Positions 38,183 to 45,645 of a stretch of DNA of 64,000 bases are shown here, piece after piece. This DNA comes from Marinigracilibium pacificum (GTDB taxonomy: Bacteria; Bacteroidota; Bacteroidia; Cytophagales; Cyclobacteriaceae), in contig NZ_JABBNU010000004.1 of assembly GCF_012926615.1 (NCBI RefSeq), forward strand, positions 248,001 to 312,000. Direction: 5' to 3'. How positions within the stretch are numbered: the stretch's first letter is position 1; each line of letters begins with the position of its first letter. Below the pieces are notes generated by a model. That model saw nothing but the letters and a program-made list of their open reading frames with translations, did not search any database and was not told the origin of the DNA. The position numbers were made by a program, and so were the translations under genes.

Positions 38183-38200
38183 AATTTTGTGTTAATATAT

Positions 38201-38451
38201 GGAAAGCCGGCATAGTGATTTATGCTGGCTTTTTCTATTTCTAAAAATTAATTTAAACTGGCTCAAGCGTCCCGCTTGGGGCCGTAGAGGCTCCACTGGC
38301 GCGCGTAGCGAAGCAATACGCGTGACGACAATAACAATCCTACATCAACTACCCCCCGCTGTTTGGAGTATTTCGAAGGACAACTCAAAACTTTTTCAGT
38401 AAATGTATAGTCTGTGACTCGATCATTAATAATCAATAATTCATTTAAACT
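38201..38451. repeat. ~250-bp repeat R1, copy 1 (contains RAYT-type REP)
   Basis: It consists of the terminator-like hairpin, GGCTCAAGCGTCCCGCTTGG, the REP sequence (CTCCACTGGCGCGCG through ACGCGTGACGAC at 38291-38329), a block with GGAGTATTTCGAAGGACAA and GTCTGTGACTCGATCATT. The REP and the flanking TTGATGTA/TTGTTA bases match the 3' end of the RAYT gene and its left REP. Copy 2 is at 40168-40410 in the same orientation. Confidence 0.8.
38202..38235 (+). terminator. Intrinsic terminator of the M49-like gene
   Basis: AAAGCCGGCATA pairs with TATGCTGGCTTT (one G-T pair), followed by TTTTC. It starts 20 bases after the stop codon and forms the left end of the ~240-bp repeat; a degenerate copy of the hairpin occurs at 40168. 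Confidence 0.75.
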
Positions 38452-38452
38452 T

Positions 38453-39391
38453 TTAACCAATATTATGTGATTCTATTGGAAAATAAATCTGAAAATTAGT
38501 CCCCTCTCCTTTACTACTACTAATCTTTACTTGCCCATTATTCATTTTTAATAAATGCATACAAAAAGCTAGTCCTACCCCTTTGCCGACTTCACCACCA
38601 GTTCCTAATGTATCAAACGACACATCCCGATTTAATATCTTCCCTATTTGGCACGAAGACATCCCCTTTCCAAAATCTAATACAGAAATGGATACTGAAT
38701 TAATATCTATTTGGCTATTAATATAGATGATTGAATTTTCATGAGAATACTTAATCGAATTATGTATAATATTTCTCATTATTATCTTAAAATGATTTGG
38801 GTCAACATAGGCTTTATTACATTCAATTTTTTTAATAATCCTGATATTTTTATCCTTATATGATTGTTCTAATTGACTTAGGATTTGATCAACTTCCCGA
38901 TCGATATTTACAAGAAATGGGTTACTCTTCAGACCGCCCAATTGATCTAATGACCAGTACAATAATTCATCAACCATAACCTGTACAGGCCCAAGCTTTT
39001 TTTTAATATATTTAGAATGATTGATGAACTCTGCATTATTAATATATCCTTTCTCACTAGCATTTAACACTGTTTCAAAAGTCTTAATTGGCTCCCTAAT
39101 ATCATGAGACAAGATATTAATCAACCTACTTTTATCGTCGTTTTCCTTATTTAGCTTTTCTATTCTTAATGTGAATATCTTATGATTTCTTAGTTTAAAA
39201 TGGCAACATATAAAAAGGCAGGTTAAAGTAAATAACATCAACGCTAAAGAACTGAGCATCTGTTCACTTACTAAAAATTTTAATACCCCGGGTAAATCAA
39301 ATCTATAATCTAATAATCCAATTAATAATACAGATGTTATCGGTATGAGTATTACTACCAATAGTGAAATCTTGAATATTTTATCCTTCAT
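38453..39391 (-). CDS. Membrane histidine kinase, orphan (kinase B)
   Basis: The 312-residue protein has two transmembrane helices (about 8-27 and 42-65) with a very short extracytoplasmic loop, a HisKA segment with His96 (ILSHDIREP) and a HATPase domain with an N box (NIIHNSIKYS), DFGKGMSS and GKGVGLAFCMHLL. It is a shorter sister of kinase A at 29450-30694, with a reduced sensor. It is transcribed divergently from a TetR gene over 76 bases containing an inverted repeat, so the TetR protein may repress it. No response regulator is nearby. Confidence 0.87.
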   Translation of the reverse strand: MKDKIFKISLLVVILIPITSVLLIGLLDYRFDLPGVLKFLVSEQMLSSLALMLFTLTCLFICCHFKLRNHKIFTLRIEKLNKENDDKSRLINILSHDIREPIKTFETVLNASEKGYINNAEFINHSKYIKKKLGPVQVMVDELLYWSLDQLGGLKSNPFLVNIDREVDQILSQLEQSYKDKNIRIIKKIECNKAYVDPNHFKIIMRNIIHNSIKYSHENSIIYINSQIDINSVSISVLDFGKGMSSCQIGKILNRDVSFDTLGTGGEVGKGVGLAFCMHLLKMNNGQVKISSSKGEGTNFQIYFPIESHNIG

Positions 39392-39426
39392 TATCTTTTT
39401 TCATGATAATGGATACAAAAGTAATC

Positions 39427-39454
39427 GGAAAATATAAAAAATAAAATATTTTCC
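39427..39454. promoter_or_regulatory. Candidate TetR operator between divergent genes
   Basis: GGAAAATAT and ATATTTTCC, nine-base perfect inverted arms around 10 A/T bases, lie in the 76-base gap between the kinase and TetR starts, ending 14 bases before the TetR start codon. Position and symmetry suit autoregulation and control of the divergent kinase. Confidence 0.55.
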
Positions 39455-39467
39455 ATATTTTTATATC

Positions 39468-40082
39468 ATGAAGAAGAGAATACTTGACAAAGCAATTGAG
39501 TTATTTACAACATATGGATTTCGGGCCATTTCAATGGGAAAAATAGCCAGAGAATTAGGATGCTCTACTAAAACGTTATATCAACATTATCCTAATAAAA
39601 CGTTAATCATAAAAAACATGGTTGAACAAGGGATAGAATTAGATAAACTATTCATTGAAAATACTGATAAAGAAGATATCCTATCTATAGAGAAAATTCT
39701 AAAATTCAAGGGGTTTATTCATCAAAGACATCTTCAAAACCTATATCCTGGAATGACTGACGATTTAAAGAAATATGAACCGGATATTTATGCGTTGATC
39801 GAAACATTTTTTCAGAATACCCTTTCCGTTTGGCTTGTTAAAATAATTGAATCAGGTAAATCAGAAGGTCATTTCAGGGAAAATATCAATTCCAATATTC
39901 TTTCAAAATATCTTATTGAATTATCGATGAAATCCTTATCTGCGAAAATTTACAGTCATTATGAATTATTGGCGGGAAAGGCTTATGCAGAGTTAACTGA
40001 AAATTTTATATATGGAATTGCTTCTATTAAAGGAGTGAAATTTCTAAATGAGAATTTTAGTAAATATTTTAACACCAAATGA
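39468..40082 (+). CDS. TetR/AcrR family transcription regulator
   Basis: The 204-residue protein has an N-terminal helix-turn-helix typical of TetR (AIELFTTYGFRAISMGKIAR, then CSTKTLYQHYPNKTLII) and an all-helical ligand-binding domain with no recognised ligand. It is divergent from the histidine kinase gene; a perfect inverted repeat lies between the starts. Both genes sit between two direct copies of repeat R1. The only visible targets are itself and the kinase. Confidence 0.88.
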   Translation: MKKRILDKAIELFTTYGFRAISMGKIARELGCSTKTLYQHYPNKTLIIKNMVEQGIELDKLFIENTDKEDILSIEKILKFKGFIHQRHLQNLYPGMTDDLKKYEPDIYALIETFFQNTLSVWLVKIIESGKSEGHFRENINSNILSKYLIELSMKSLSAKIYSHYELLAGKAYAELTENFIYGIASIKGVKFLNENFSKYFNTK

Positions 40083-40167
40083 ATTAAAATCTCTATTCAC
40101 TCATCAAGAACAATTTTGTCTCCAGATAACAAATAATTTTATAAACCATGCCAATACGCTACAATAA

Positions 40168-40410
40168 TATGACAGCCAGCATAATGGTTTGTAGTGTCTT
40201 TTTCTATTTATAAAATTTAATTTAATCTGGCTCATCTGGCTCAAGCGTCCCGCTTGGGGCCGTAGAGGCTCCACTGGCGCGCGTGACGACAATAACAACC
40301 CTACATCAACTACCCCCCGCTGTTTGGAGTATTTCGAAGGACAAATCCAAACTTTTTCAGTAAATGTATAGTCTGTGACTCGATCATTATTAATCAATAA
40401 TTCATTTAAA
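40168..40410. repeat. ~245-bp repeat R1, copy 2
   Basis: Same orientation as copy 1 at 38201. The REP hairpin has lost about 16 bases between short GCGCG/ACGCG repeats (CTCCACTGGCGCGCGTGACGAC), CTGGCTCAT is duplicated, and the terminator-like hairpin at the left end is degenerate. The right half (GGAGTATTTCGAAGGACAA to CGATCATT) is nearly identical to copy 1. Confidence 0.8.
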
Positions 40411-40412
40411 AT

Positions 40413-40906
40413 AATCTGTAAACAAAATATAAATAAAGACTCCTGATTTACTCTGGAGGCTTCTAATATTTAAGGTAACATCACTTTGATATGATCGGGA
40501 TACAATCCCTGCATTCCATGAAAAGTCTGAAGTTACGCTATCGTTAAACTCCATACAGCGGGGTGCCATAATTATTCTTTCAAATGATAACCCCTTTCAA
40601 GTCACAGGTAAAAAATTATTTATCACTAAAACCTTCCTATGGACAAGGGTCGAAAAAAGCCATTAATGCAAGTTTAGAAAAACTTTTAAGCAAAATAAGT
40701 CAAAGATCAAAATGTACTTTACGGTCATTAAATATTTGATTTAGCAACAATCTCAATCAAATTGTTTCTTGAAAAGCTTTTTTTTAAACAATTGCTGATC
40801 ACACTAGTTTTAACCTAACAGTTGAGAATATATAGAGAATACTTTCAACTACTTTTTTAATTTAGATTAAAACGAAAGACCATTTTTTAACTAACTTTTA
40901 TACCTC
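40413..40906. other. Intergenic region before the BLUF gene
   Basis: No gene is supported. It has a weak stem (GACTCC/GGAGGCT near 40441-40460) and a minus-strand frame of about 52 codons near 40410-40569 that has no recognised motif. It must hold the BLUF gene's promoter, but no clear TTTG/TAnnTTTG pair was found. Confidence 0.5.
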
Positions 40907-41320
40907 ATGTTATCACACATAGTTTACTTAAGCTCAAGAAAACCGAATTGTACTTCCGAAGAAATTGAAAAAATCCTTCAGTCATGTAATAAAAATAATA
41001 AAGACTTTGATCTAACAGGGGTCTTATTATATTCTGACAAGCAATTTGTGCAGTATTTAGAGGGAGATTACAACAACATTATTTCGCTATATGATAAGAT
41101 CAAGGGCGATACAAGACATGATAAAATATTCATGATTGCCAGTGGACCAATTGAGAACCGAGCATTCCCAAGCTGGCAAATGGGATCTAAAAAGATTGAT
41201 TTCCAATCCATTGAATTTAATACAAAAATGTCCCGGGAAGAGCAGGAAGATTTTAAAAACATCTTAAATGGCAAAGAAAATAATAATGCTATGTCCCTGG
41301 TAAAAAAGTTTTTTAAATAG
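40907..41320 (+). CDS. Short BLUF-domain blue-light sensor
   Basis: The 137-residue protein is a single BLUF (blue light using FAD) domain. The residues that form the flavin photocycle network are at the expected spacing: Tyr7 (IVYLSS), Asn31, Gln49 (FVQYLEG), Trp90 and Met92 (PSWQMG). These spacings (24, 42, 83 and 85 from the Tyr) equal those of the well-studied BLUF protein AppA. Other family marks are DLTGVLLYSDKQF and HDKIFMIASG. There is no output domain, so it should act by binding a partner protein. It is a single gene between repeats. Target unknown. Confidence 0.92.
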   Translation: MLSHIVYLSSRKPNCTSEEIEKILQSCNKNNKDFDLTGVLLYSDKQFVQYLEGDYNNIISLYDKIKGDTRHDKIFMIASGPIENRAFPSWQMGSKKIDFQSIEFNTKMSREEQEDFKNILNGKENNNAMSLVKKFFK

Positions 41321-41342
41321 GCTTATTGGCCTGGTGAGATTG

Positions 41343-41435
41343 GTTGTCCTGCAATTTGAAGTATTTCGCAGGACAACTTCAAACTTATCATGAAATGGTG
41401 AGTCAGTGACTCAGTCATTTTATACCAATTATTGA
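41343..41435. repeat. Partial third copy of repeat R1, with perfect hairpin
   Basis: GAAGTATTTCGCAGGACAAC and later GTCAGTGACTCAGTCATT match the right half of R1. Here the sequence also forms GTTGTCCTGC/GCAGGACAAC (10-base arms, 41343-41377) and the palindrome GAGTCAGTGACTC. It starts 23 bases after the BLUF stop and may act as its terminator. No REP portion is present. Confidence 0.65.
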
Positions 41436-41520
41436 TTTAGTAAAAATCAGTTTACAGAAATATCACTCTTCAGTAATTGTAATCCGGAAGCTTTATATAT
41501 GGCTTTAAATTTATCTAAAT

Positions 41521-41552
41521 AAAAAAAGGCCTTGTAGTTACACAAGGCCTTT
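41521..41552 (-). terminator. Terminator following the tRNA 3' fragment
   Basis: On the minus strand AAAGGCCTTGTG-TAAC-TACAAGGCCTTT is followed by a T run. It lies directly after the tRNA-like 3' end at 41554-41580, as tRNA genes usually end. Confidence 0.75.
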
Positions 41553-41553
41553 A

Positions 41554-41580
41554 GTCGGGGTGGCAGGATTGCAACCCTAC
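41554..41580 (-). tRNA. tRNA 3'-end fragment (T arm and acceptor strand only)
   Basis: The minus strand reads GTAGGGTTGCAATCC, then TGCCACCCCGAC. This matches the T arm and 3' acceptor strand of a tRNA with CCCCGAC acceptor end (tRNA-Pro-like), except that the T loop reads GTTGCAAT instead of TTCGAAT. The anticodon, D arm and 5' acceptor are absent upstream. It is a relic, the kind left by integration into a tRNA gene, and not a working tRNA. Confidence 0.6.
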
Positions 41581-41589
41581 TCTTAAACC

Positions 41590-42214
41590 CGTTTATTTTC
41601 AATGACTTATAAACTTTTCAAAATACTAACTCACCGAATTACTCACTTATAATTTGATATTATTTGATATATCTAATTTAAATAGATGAGATTGATTATT
41701 AAAATTTAAGTTTAATTAAATATATCTTTCAAAAATCAAACTGAACAACAGAATAGCTAGATTTTTATTTTTATTACAACTATTCTCAAAACTGCCAAAA
41801 AAATTAATTCTATACTAATCTAATTATTTTAACCAGAAAAACTTTTCAATGATTAGTATTTCACTTGAATATATCACCAATTATACTGTCCAATGAGAGT
41901 AAATAAGTGTATTAAAAATCTCAATTAACCAAAATAAAACTTTTGATTTATAAATTACAATTTATCTAAGTGTTGACTTTTATTTCTTTGGTATTTACTG
42001 CATCCTAAATCAGAATACTGATTATCAATCACTTAACCAACCAAAGAGTCTTTTAGGAGTAAAAATTTCTACGATATTTCAATTTTAACTTCTGATTTAT
42101 AAATACAAAAGCAGATTTAATAAAAGTTACCAATATTGTGGTTGCATTTTTATGTTTATTAAGGGTAAAGTCATTCAATTATTGAATGGCTTTTATTTTA
42201 ACTCAATTGAAGAT
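41590..42214. other. AT-rich leader of the rhamnose operon
   Basis: No gene is supported: the in-frame ATG at 42152 upstream of the aldolase adds 21 residues not typical of the family. The region is very AT-rich with no clear hairpin. It must carry the rhamnose operon promoter and any operator. Confidence 0.55.
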
Positions 42215-44320
42215 ATGGAAACCACAAAAGAATTTAAGTATGTAGATTATTTATGGGATGACAAAAAAGCATATGCGCTAAAGTCTAATGAAATCGCATT
42301 ACTACTTTATAGATCTAATATTCTTGGTGCAGATCTGAGAATCACAAATTATGGTGGTGGAAACACCAGTTGTAAAACAATAGAAAAGGATCCATTAACC
42401 GGTGAAGAGGTGGAAGTTATGTGGGTAAAAGGGTCTGGAGGAGATATCGGTACACTAACAAGAAGTGGCTTAGCAGGATTATATGTAGATAAGCTACGTT
42501 CTCTAAAAAATGTTTATCGTGGTTTAGAGTATGAAGATGAGATGGTTGAACTATTTAATCATTGTATTTACGATTTATCATCAAAGGCTCCATCAATAGA
42601 TACACCTTTACATGCATTATTACCATACAAGCATATAGATCACCTTCATCCGGATGCTGCCATAGCCATTGCAGCTGCAAAAGATGGTGAAAAAATAATG
42701 AAAGAAATTTACGGGGAAGACTTTGCATGGATTCCCTGGCAGCGTCCAGGATTTGACCTTTCTCTTAAACTTGAAGAAGCAATAAATAAAAACCCAAACT
42801 TAAAAGGTCTATATCTTGGTGGCCATGGGTTATTTACCTGGGGTGAAACGAGTTATGAATGTTATCTCAATAGCCTGGAAGCTATAGAAAAAGCCAGCGA
42901 ATATATTAAGTCGAAAGAAGGTAAAGAAAGGCCGGTATTTGGCGGAGAAAAGATTTTATCGATCGAAGAATCAAAGCGAAAAGATCAAGCTTCCAAAATT
43001 GCTCCTTTACTAAGAGGATTAGCTTCGGGATATAGAAGAATGATCGGTCATTTTACAGATGACGAGCGTGTATTAGAGTTCGTAAACAGTAATGATCTTG
43101 AAAAACTGGCACCTCTGGGAACAAGTTGCCCGGATCATTTTTTAAGGACTAAAATTCGACCATTAGTTCTTACCTTAGACAAAGATACCGACCTAAGTAA
43201 TTTAGAAATTATAAAGCCTCAGATTGAAGAACAATTCAGAAGCTACAGAGAAATGTATAAGGACTATTACACTAATCACAAACGTGATAATAGTCCTGCA
43301 ATGAGAGATCCTAATCCGGTAGTAATACTTTGGCCCGGAGTAGGAATGTTCACTTTTGCTAAAAATAAGCAAACAGCCCGTGTAGCGAGTGAATTTTATA
43401 TTAACGCGATTAATGTAATGCGGGGTGCAGAAGCAATTAGTGAGTATCAGGCTTTACCTACTCAAGAAGCATTTGATATCGAATACTGGCTGCTGGAAGA
43501 GGCAAAACTTCAGCGAATGCCAAAAGAAAAACCACTCTCAGCAAAAGTAGCGTTAGTTTCGGGAAGTGCTGGCGGTATTGGGAAAGCGATAGCGGATAAA
43601 TTAGCTGCTGAAGGAGCCAACGTTGTAATTACAGACATCGATGAACCCAGATTAATCGAAGCAAATAGCACCTTTGCTAAAGATGTTTCAACCTACTCAA
43701 TTTTAGATGTTACTGATCCTGAAAGTGTGCAGAAAGCATTCGATAAAGCATGTCATGAATTTGGCGGTGTGGATATCGTCGTACATTCTGCAGGGTTGGC
43801 AATTTCAAAACCAATTGAAGAAACTACAGAAAAGGATTATGATTTATTGATGAATGTGTTGGCCAAGGGTCAGTTCAATTTGGCACAAAAAGCGGCTGAA
43901 GTGTTGAAAATACAAGGTTTAGGAGGTGATCTGATCAATATTGTCAGTAAAAATGCATTAGTATCCGGACCAAATAATGTCGTATATGGGTCAGCTAAAG
44001 CAGCACAAACCCATATGACTCGATTACTTGCAGCCGAATTAGGTGCAGCAAAAATCAGAGTCAATACGGTCAATCCTGATGCAGTAATTGAAGGGTCAAA
44101 AATTTGGGAAGGAAAATGGGCTGAAGGCCGTGCTAAAGCTTATGGAATTGATGTAAAAGACCTTCCTACTCATTACGCTAAAAGAACAATTTTAAATGAA
44201 ATAATCTCAACAGAAGATATTGCAAATGGTGTGTTTGCTTTTACTAGTGGTCTGTTAAATAAAACTACTGGTAACATCATTAACGTCGATGGAGGTGTAG
44301 CAGCTGCGTTTCCAAGGTAA
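42215..44320 (+). CDS. Bifunctional rhamnulose-1-phosphate aldolase / short-chain dehydrogenase
   Basis: The start at 42215 (METTKEFKYVDYLWDD) matches the family's usual beginning; a longer frame from 42152 exists. Residues about 1-440 form a class II aldolase (LYRSNILGADLRITNYGGGN, zinc-type GGHGLFTWG). Residues about 455-701 form a short-chain dehydrogenase (nucleotide motif SGSAGGIGKAIAD, catalytic SK-N-Y-K set with VYGSAKAA, end GNIINVDGGVAAAF). The fused enzyme cleaves L-rhamnulose-1-phosphate to dihydroxyacetone phosphate and L-lactaldehyde, then oxidises lactaldehyde to L-lactate. It is the first gene of the operon with the isomerase, kinase and a lactate-type dehydrogenase, which confirms the pathway. 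Confidence 0.93.
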   Translation: METTKEFKYVDYLWDDKKAYALKSNEIALLLYRSNILGADLRITNYGGGNTSCKTIEKDPLTGEEVEVMWVKGSGGDIGTLTRSGLAGLYVDKLRSLKNVYRGLEYEDEMVELFNHCIYDLSSKAPSIDTPLHALLPYKHIDHLHPDAAIAIAAAKDGEKIMKEIYGEDFAWIPWQRPGFDLSLKLEEAINKNPNLKGLYLGGHGLFTWGETSYECYLNSLEAIEKASEYIKSKEGKERPVFGGEKILSIEESKRKDQASKIAPLLRGLASGYRRMIGHFTDDERVLEFVNSNDLEKLAPLGTSCPDHFLRTKIRPLVLTLDKDTDLSNLEIIKPQIEEQFRSYREMYKDYYTNHKRDNSPAMRDPNPVVILWPGVGMFTFAKNKQTARVASEFYINAINVMRGAEAISEYQALPTQEAFDIEYWLLEEAKLQRMPKEKPLSAKVALVSGSAGGIGKAIADKLAAEGANVVITDIDEPRLIEANSTFAKDVSTYSILDVTDPESVQKAFDKACHEFGGVDIVVHSAGLAISKPIEETTEKDYDLLMNVLAKGQFNLAQKAAEVLKIQGLGGDLINIVSKNALVSGPNNVVYGSAKAAQTHMTRLLAAELGAAKIRVNTVNPDAVIEGSKIWEGKWAEGRAKAYGIDVKDLPTHYAKRTILNEIISTEDIANGVFAFTSGLLNKTTGNIINVDGGVAAAFPR

Positions 44321-44367
44321 AAAAAACTCACTAAACCGAGTTTATAACCCAAAAACCTAAATAAATC

Positions 44368-45645
44368 ATGAAAATAACTAGTGATCAAATTAATGATCTG
44401 AATAATAAACATGCGTCTCGTTTAAATGAGGAATATGATCAGTTGGCGAACCGACTGGTTAGTAGAAATATTGATTTAAATGATCTGGATGATAAATTAT
44501 CAACCTTTCAGATTGCTATTCCCAGCTGGGCATTGGGCACCGGAGGAACACGGTTTGGTCGATTTTCAGGTGGTGGTGAACCAGGATCCCTGGAAGAAAA
44601 GATTAATGACATTGGCTTGTTACATAAATTAAATAATTCCAGTGGTTTTATTAGTCTTCATATTCCGTGGGATATTCCAGAAAACTATGACCATATTAAT
44701 CAATTAGCAGCTGATCTTCATTTGAAATTTGATTCTGTTAATTCAAACACTTTCCAGGATCAACCCGACTCAATTCATTCATATAAGTTCGGTTCTTTAG
44801 ATCATCATGATAATGACACTAGGCAACTGGCTGTTGATCACAATAAAGAGGTAATCGACCATGGTGAACGTCTGGGAGCTAAATCACTTACGGTCTGGCT
44901 GGCTGACGGAGCATCTTTCCCGGGACAAAAAAATTTCAGAAAGGCTTTTCAAAATTTATCCCTTTCATTGCAGGAAATATATAATCATCTTCCTGAAGAC
45001 TGGAAACTATTAATTGAATACAAGCCTTATGAACCTAATTTTTACTCAATGACCATTCCTGATTGGGGAACCTCTCACCTACTGGCTCAACAACTTGGTA
45101 AGAAGGCATATTCATTGGTTGATTTAGGTCATCACCTACCCAATACAAATATTGAACAAATCGTTGCAATTTTAATGCATCAGAATAAATTAGGTGGCTT
45201 CCATTTCAATGATAGCAAATATGGCGATGATGACTTAACAGTAGGGAGTTTAAAACCCTATCAGTTATTCCTTATTTTCAATGAACTGGTTGAAGGCATT
45301 ACTAATACAGATAATATCACTCCCGCATGGATGATTGATGCCAGCCATAATTTAAAAGATCCTCTGGAGGATTTGATTCAGTCTGTCGAAGCCATATTAA
45401 TAGCCTATTGTAGGGCTCTCATTATTGATCAGAATGCATTAGCCTATGCTCAACAAAACAACGACGTAGCTGGCTGCCAGGAAATTCTTCAGGATGCCTT
45501 CATGACTGATGTCAGACCTTTAATTGCTAAAAATAGGTTGAATAATCATGCTTCAGTTAATCCATTAGAGGCATACCGAAATCTAAATGTCAGAGAAACT
45601 CTGATCAAAGAAAGAGGATCGAAGCAAATCAGTTCAGGCTTATGA
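44368..45645 (+). CDS. rhaI: L-rhamnose isomerase (TIM-barrel, RhaI type)
   Basis: The 425-residue protein has a xylose-isomerase-like TIM barrel. The N-terminal FQIAIPSWALGTGGTRFGRF is typical of the non-RhaA L-rhamnose isomerases found in Bacteroidota and Pseudomonas. Metal-site residues lie in LLIEYKPYEPNF (Glu), SLVDLGHHLPN (Asp), GGFHFNDSKYGDDD (His, Asp) and the late DASHN. It interconverts L-rhamnose and L-rhamnulose in the cytoplasm, the first step. It starts 47 bases after the aldolase gene and its stop overlaps the kinase start by four bases (ATGA). Confidence 0.92.
   Translation: MKITSDQINDLNNKHASRLNEEYDQLANRLVSRNIDLNDLDDKLSTFQIAIPSWALGTGGTRFGRFSGGGEPGSLEEKINDIGLLHKLNNSSGFISLHIPWDIPENYDHINQLAADLHLKFDSVNSNTFQDQPDSIHSYKFGSLDHHDNDTRQLAVDHNKEVIDHGERLGAKSLTVWLADGASFPGQKNFRKAFQNLSLSLQEIYNHLPEDWKLLIEYKPYEPNFYSMTIPDWGTSHLLAQQLGKKAYSLVDLGHHLPNTNIEQIVAILMHQNKLGGFHFNDSKYGDDDLTVGSLKPYQLFLIFNELVEGITNTDNITPAWMIDASHNLKDPLEDLIQSVEAILIAYCRALIIDQNALAYAQQNNDVAGCQEILQDAFMTDVRPLIAKNRLNNHASVNPLEAYRNLNVRETLIKERGSKQISSGL

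Noticed and set aside
38263-38460. Open frames across R1 copies 1 and 2 giving similar 65- and 97-residue peptides
   Set aside because: They arise because the repeats are similar, and they run through the REP hairpin. Repeat shadows, not genes.
40410-40569. Minus-strand frame of about 52 codons (start MAPRCMEFND) before the BLUF gene
   Set aside because: No recognised motif, no clear terminator, and it lies in a repeat-rich intergenic region. Possibly a repeat shadow; not called as a gene.
32165-41435. CRISPR-like array from the repeated palindromes
   Set aside because: Repeats are few, irregularly spaced and of different families, with no uniform spacers and no cas genes.
41554-41580. A functional tRNA gene at 41.5 kb
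   Set aside because: Only the T arm and 3' acceptor are present; no anticodon or D arm can be folded from the adjacent sequence.
42152-42214. Upstream extension of the aldolase/dehydrogenase gene from 42152
   Set aside because: The added residues are not typical of the family, whose usual start (ETTKEFKYVDYLWDD-like) fits the ATG at 42215.
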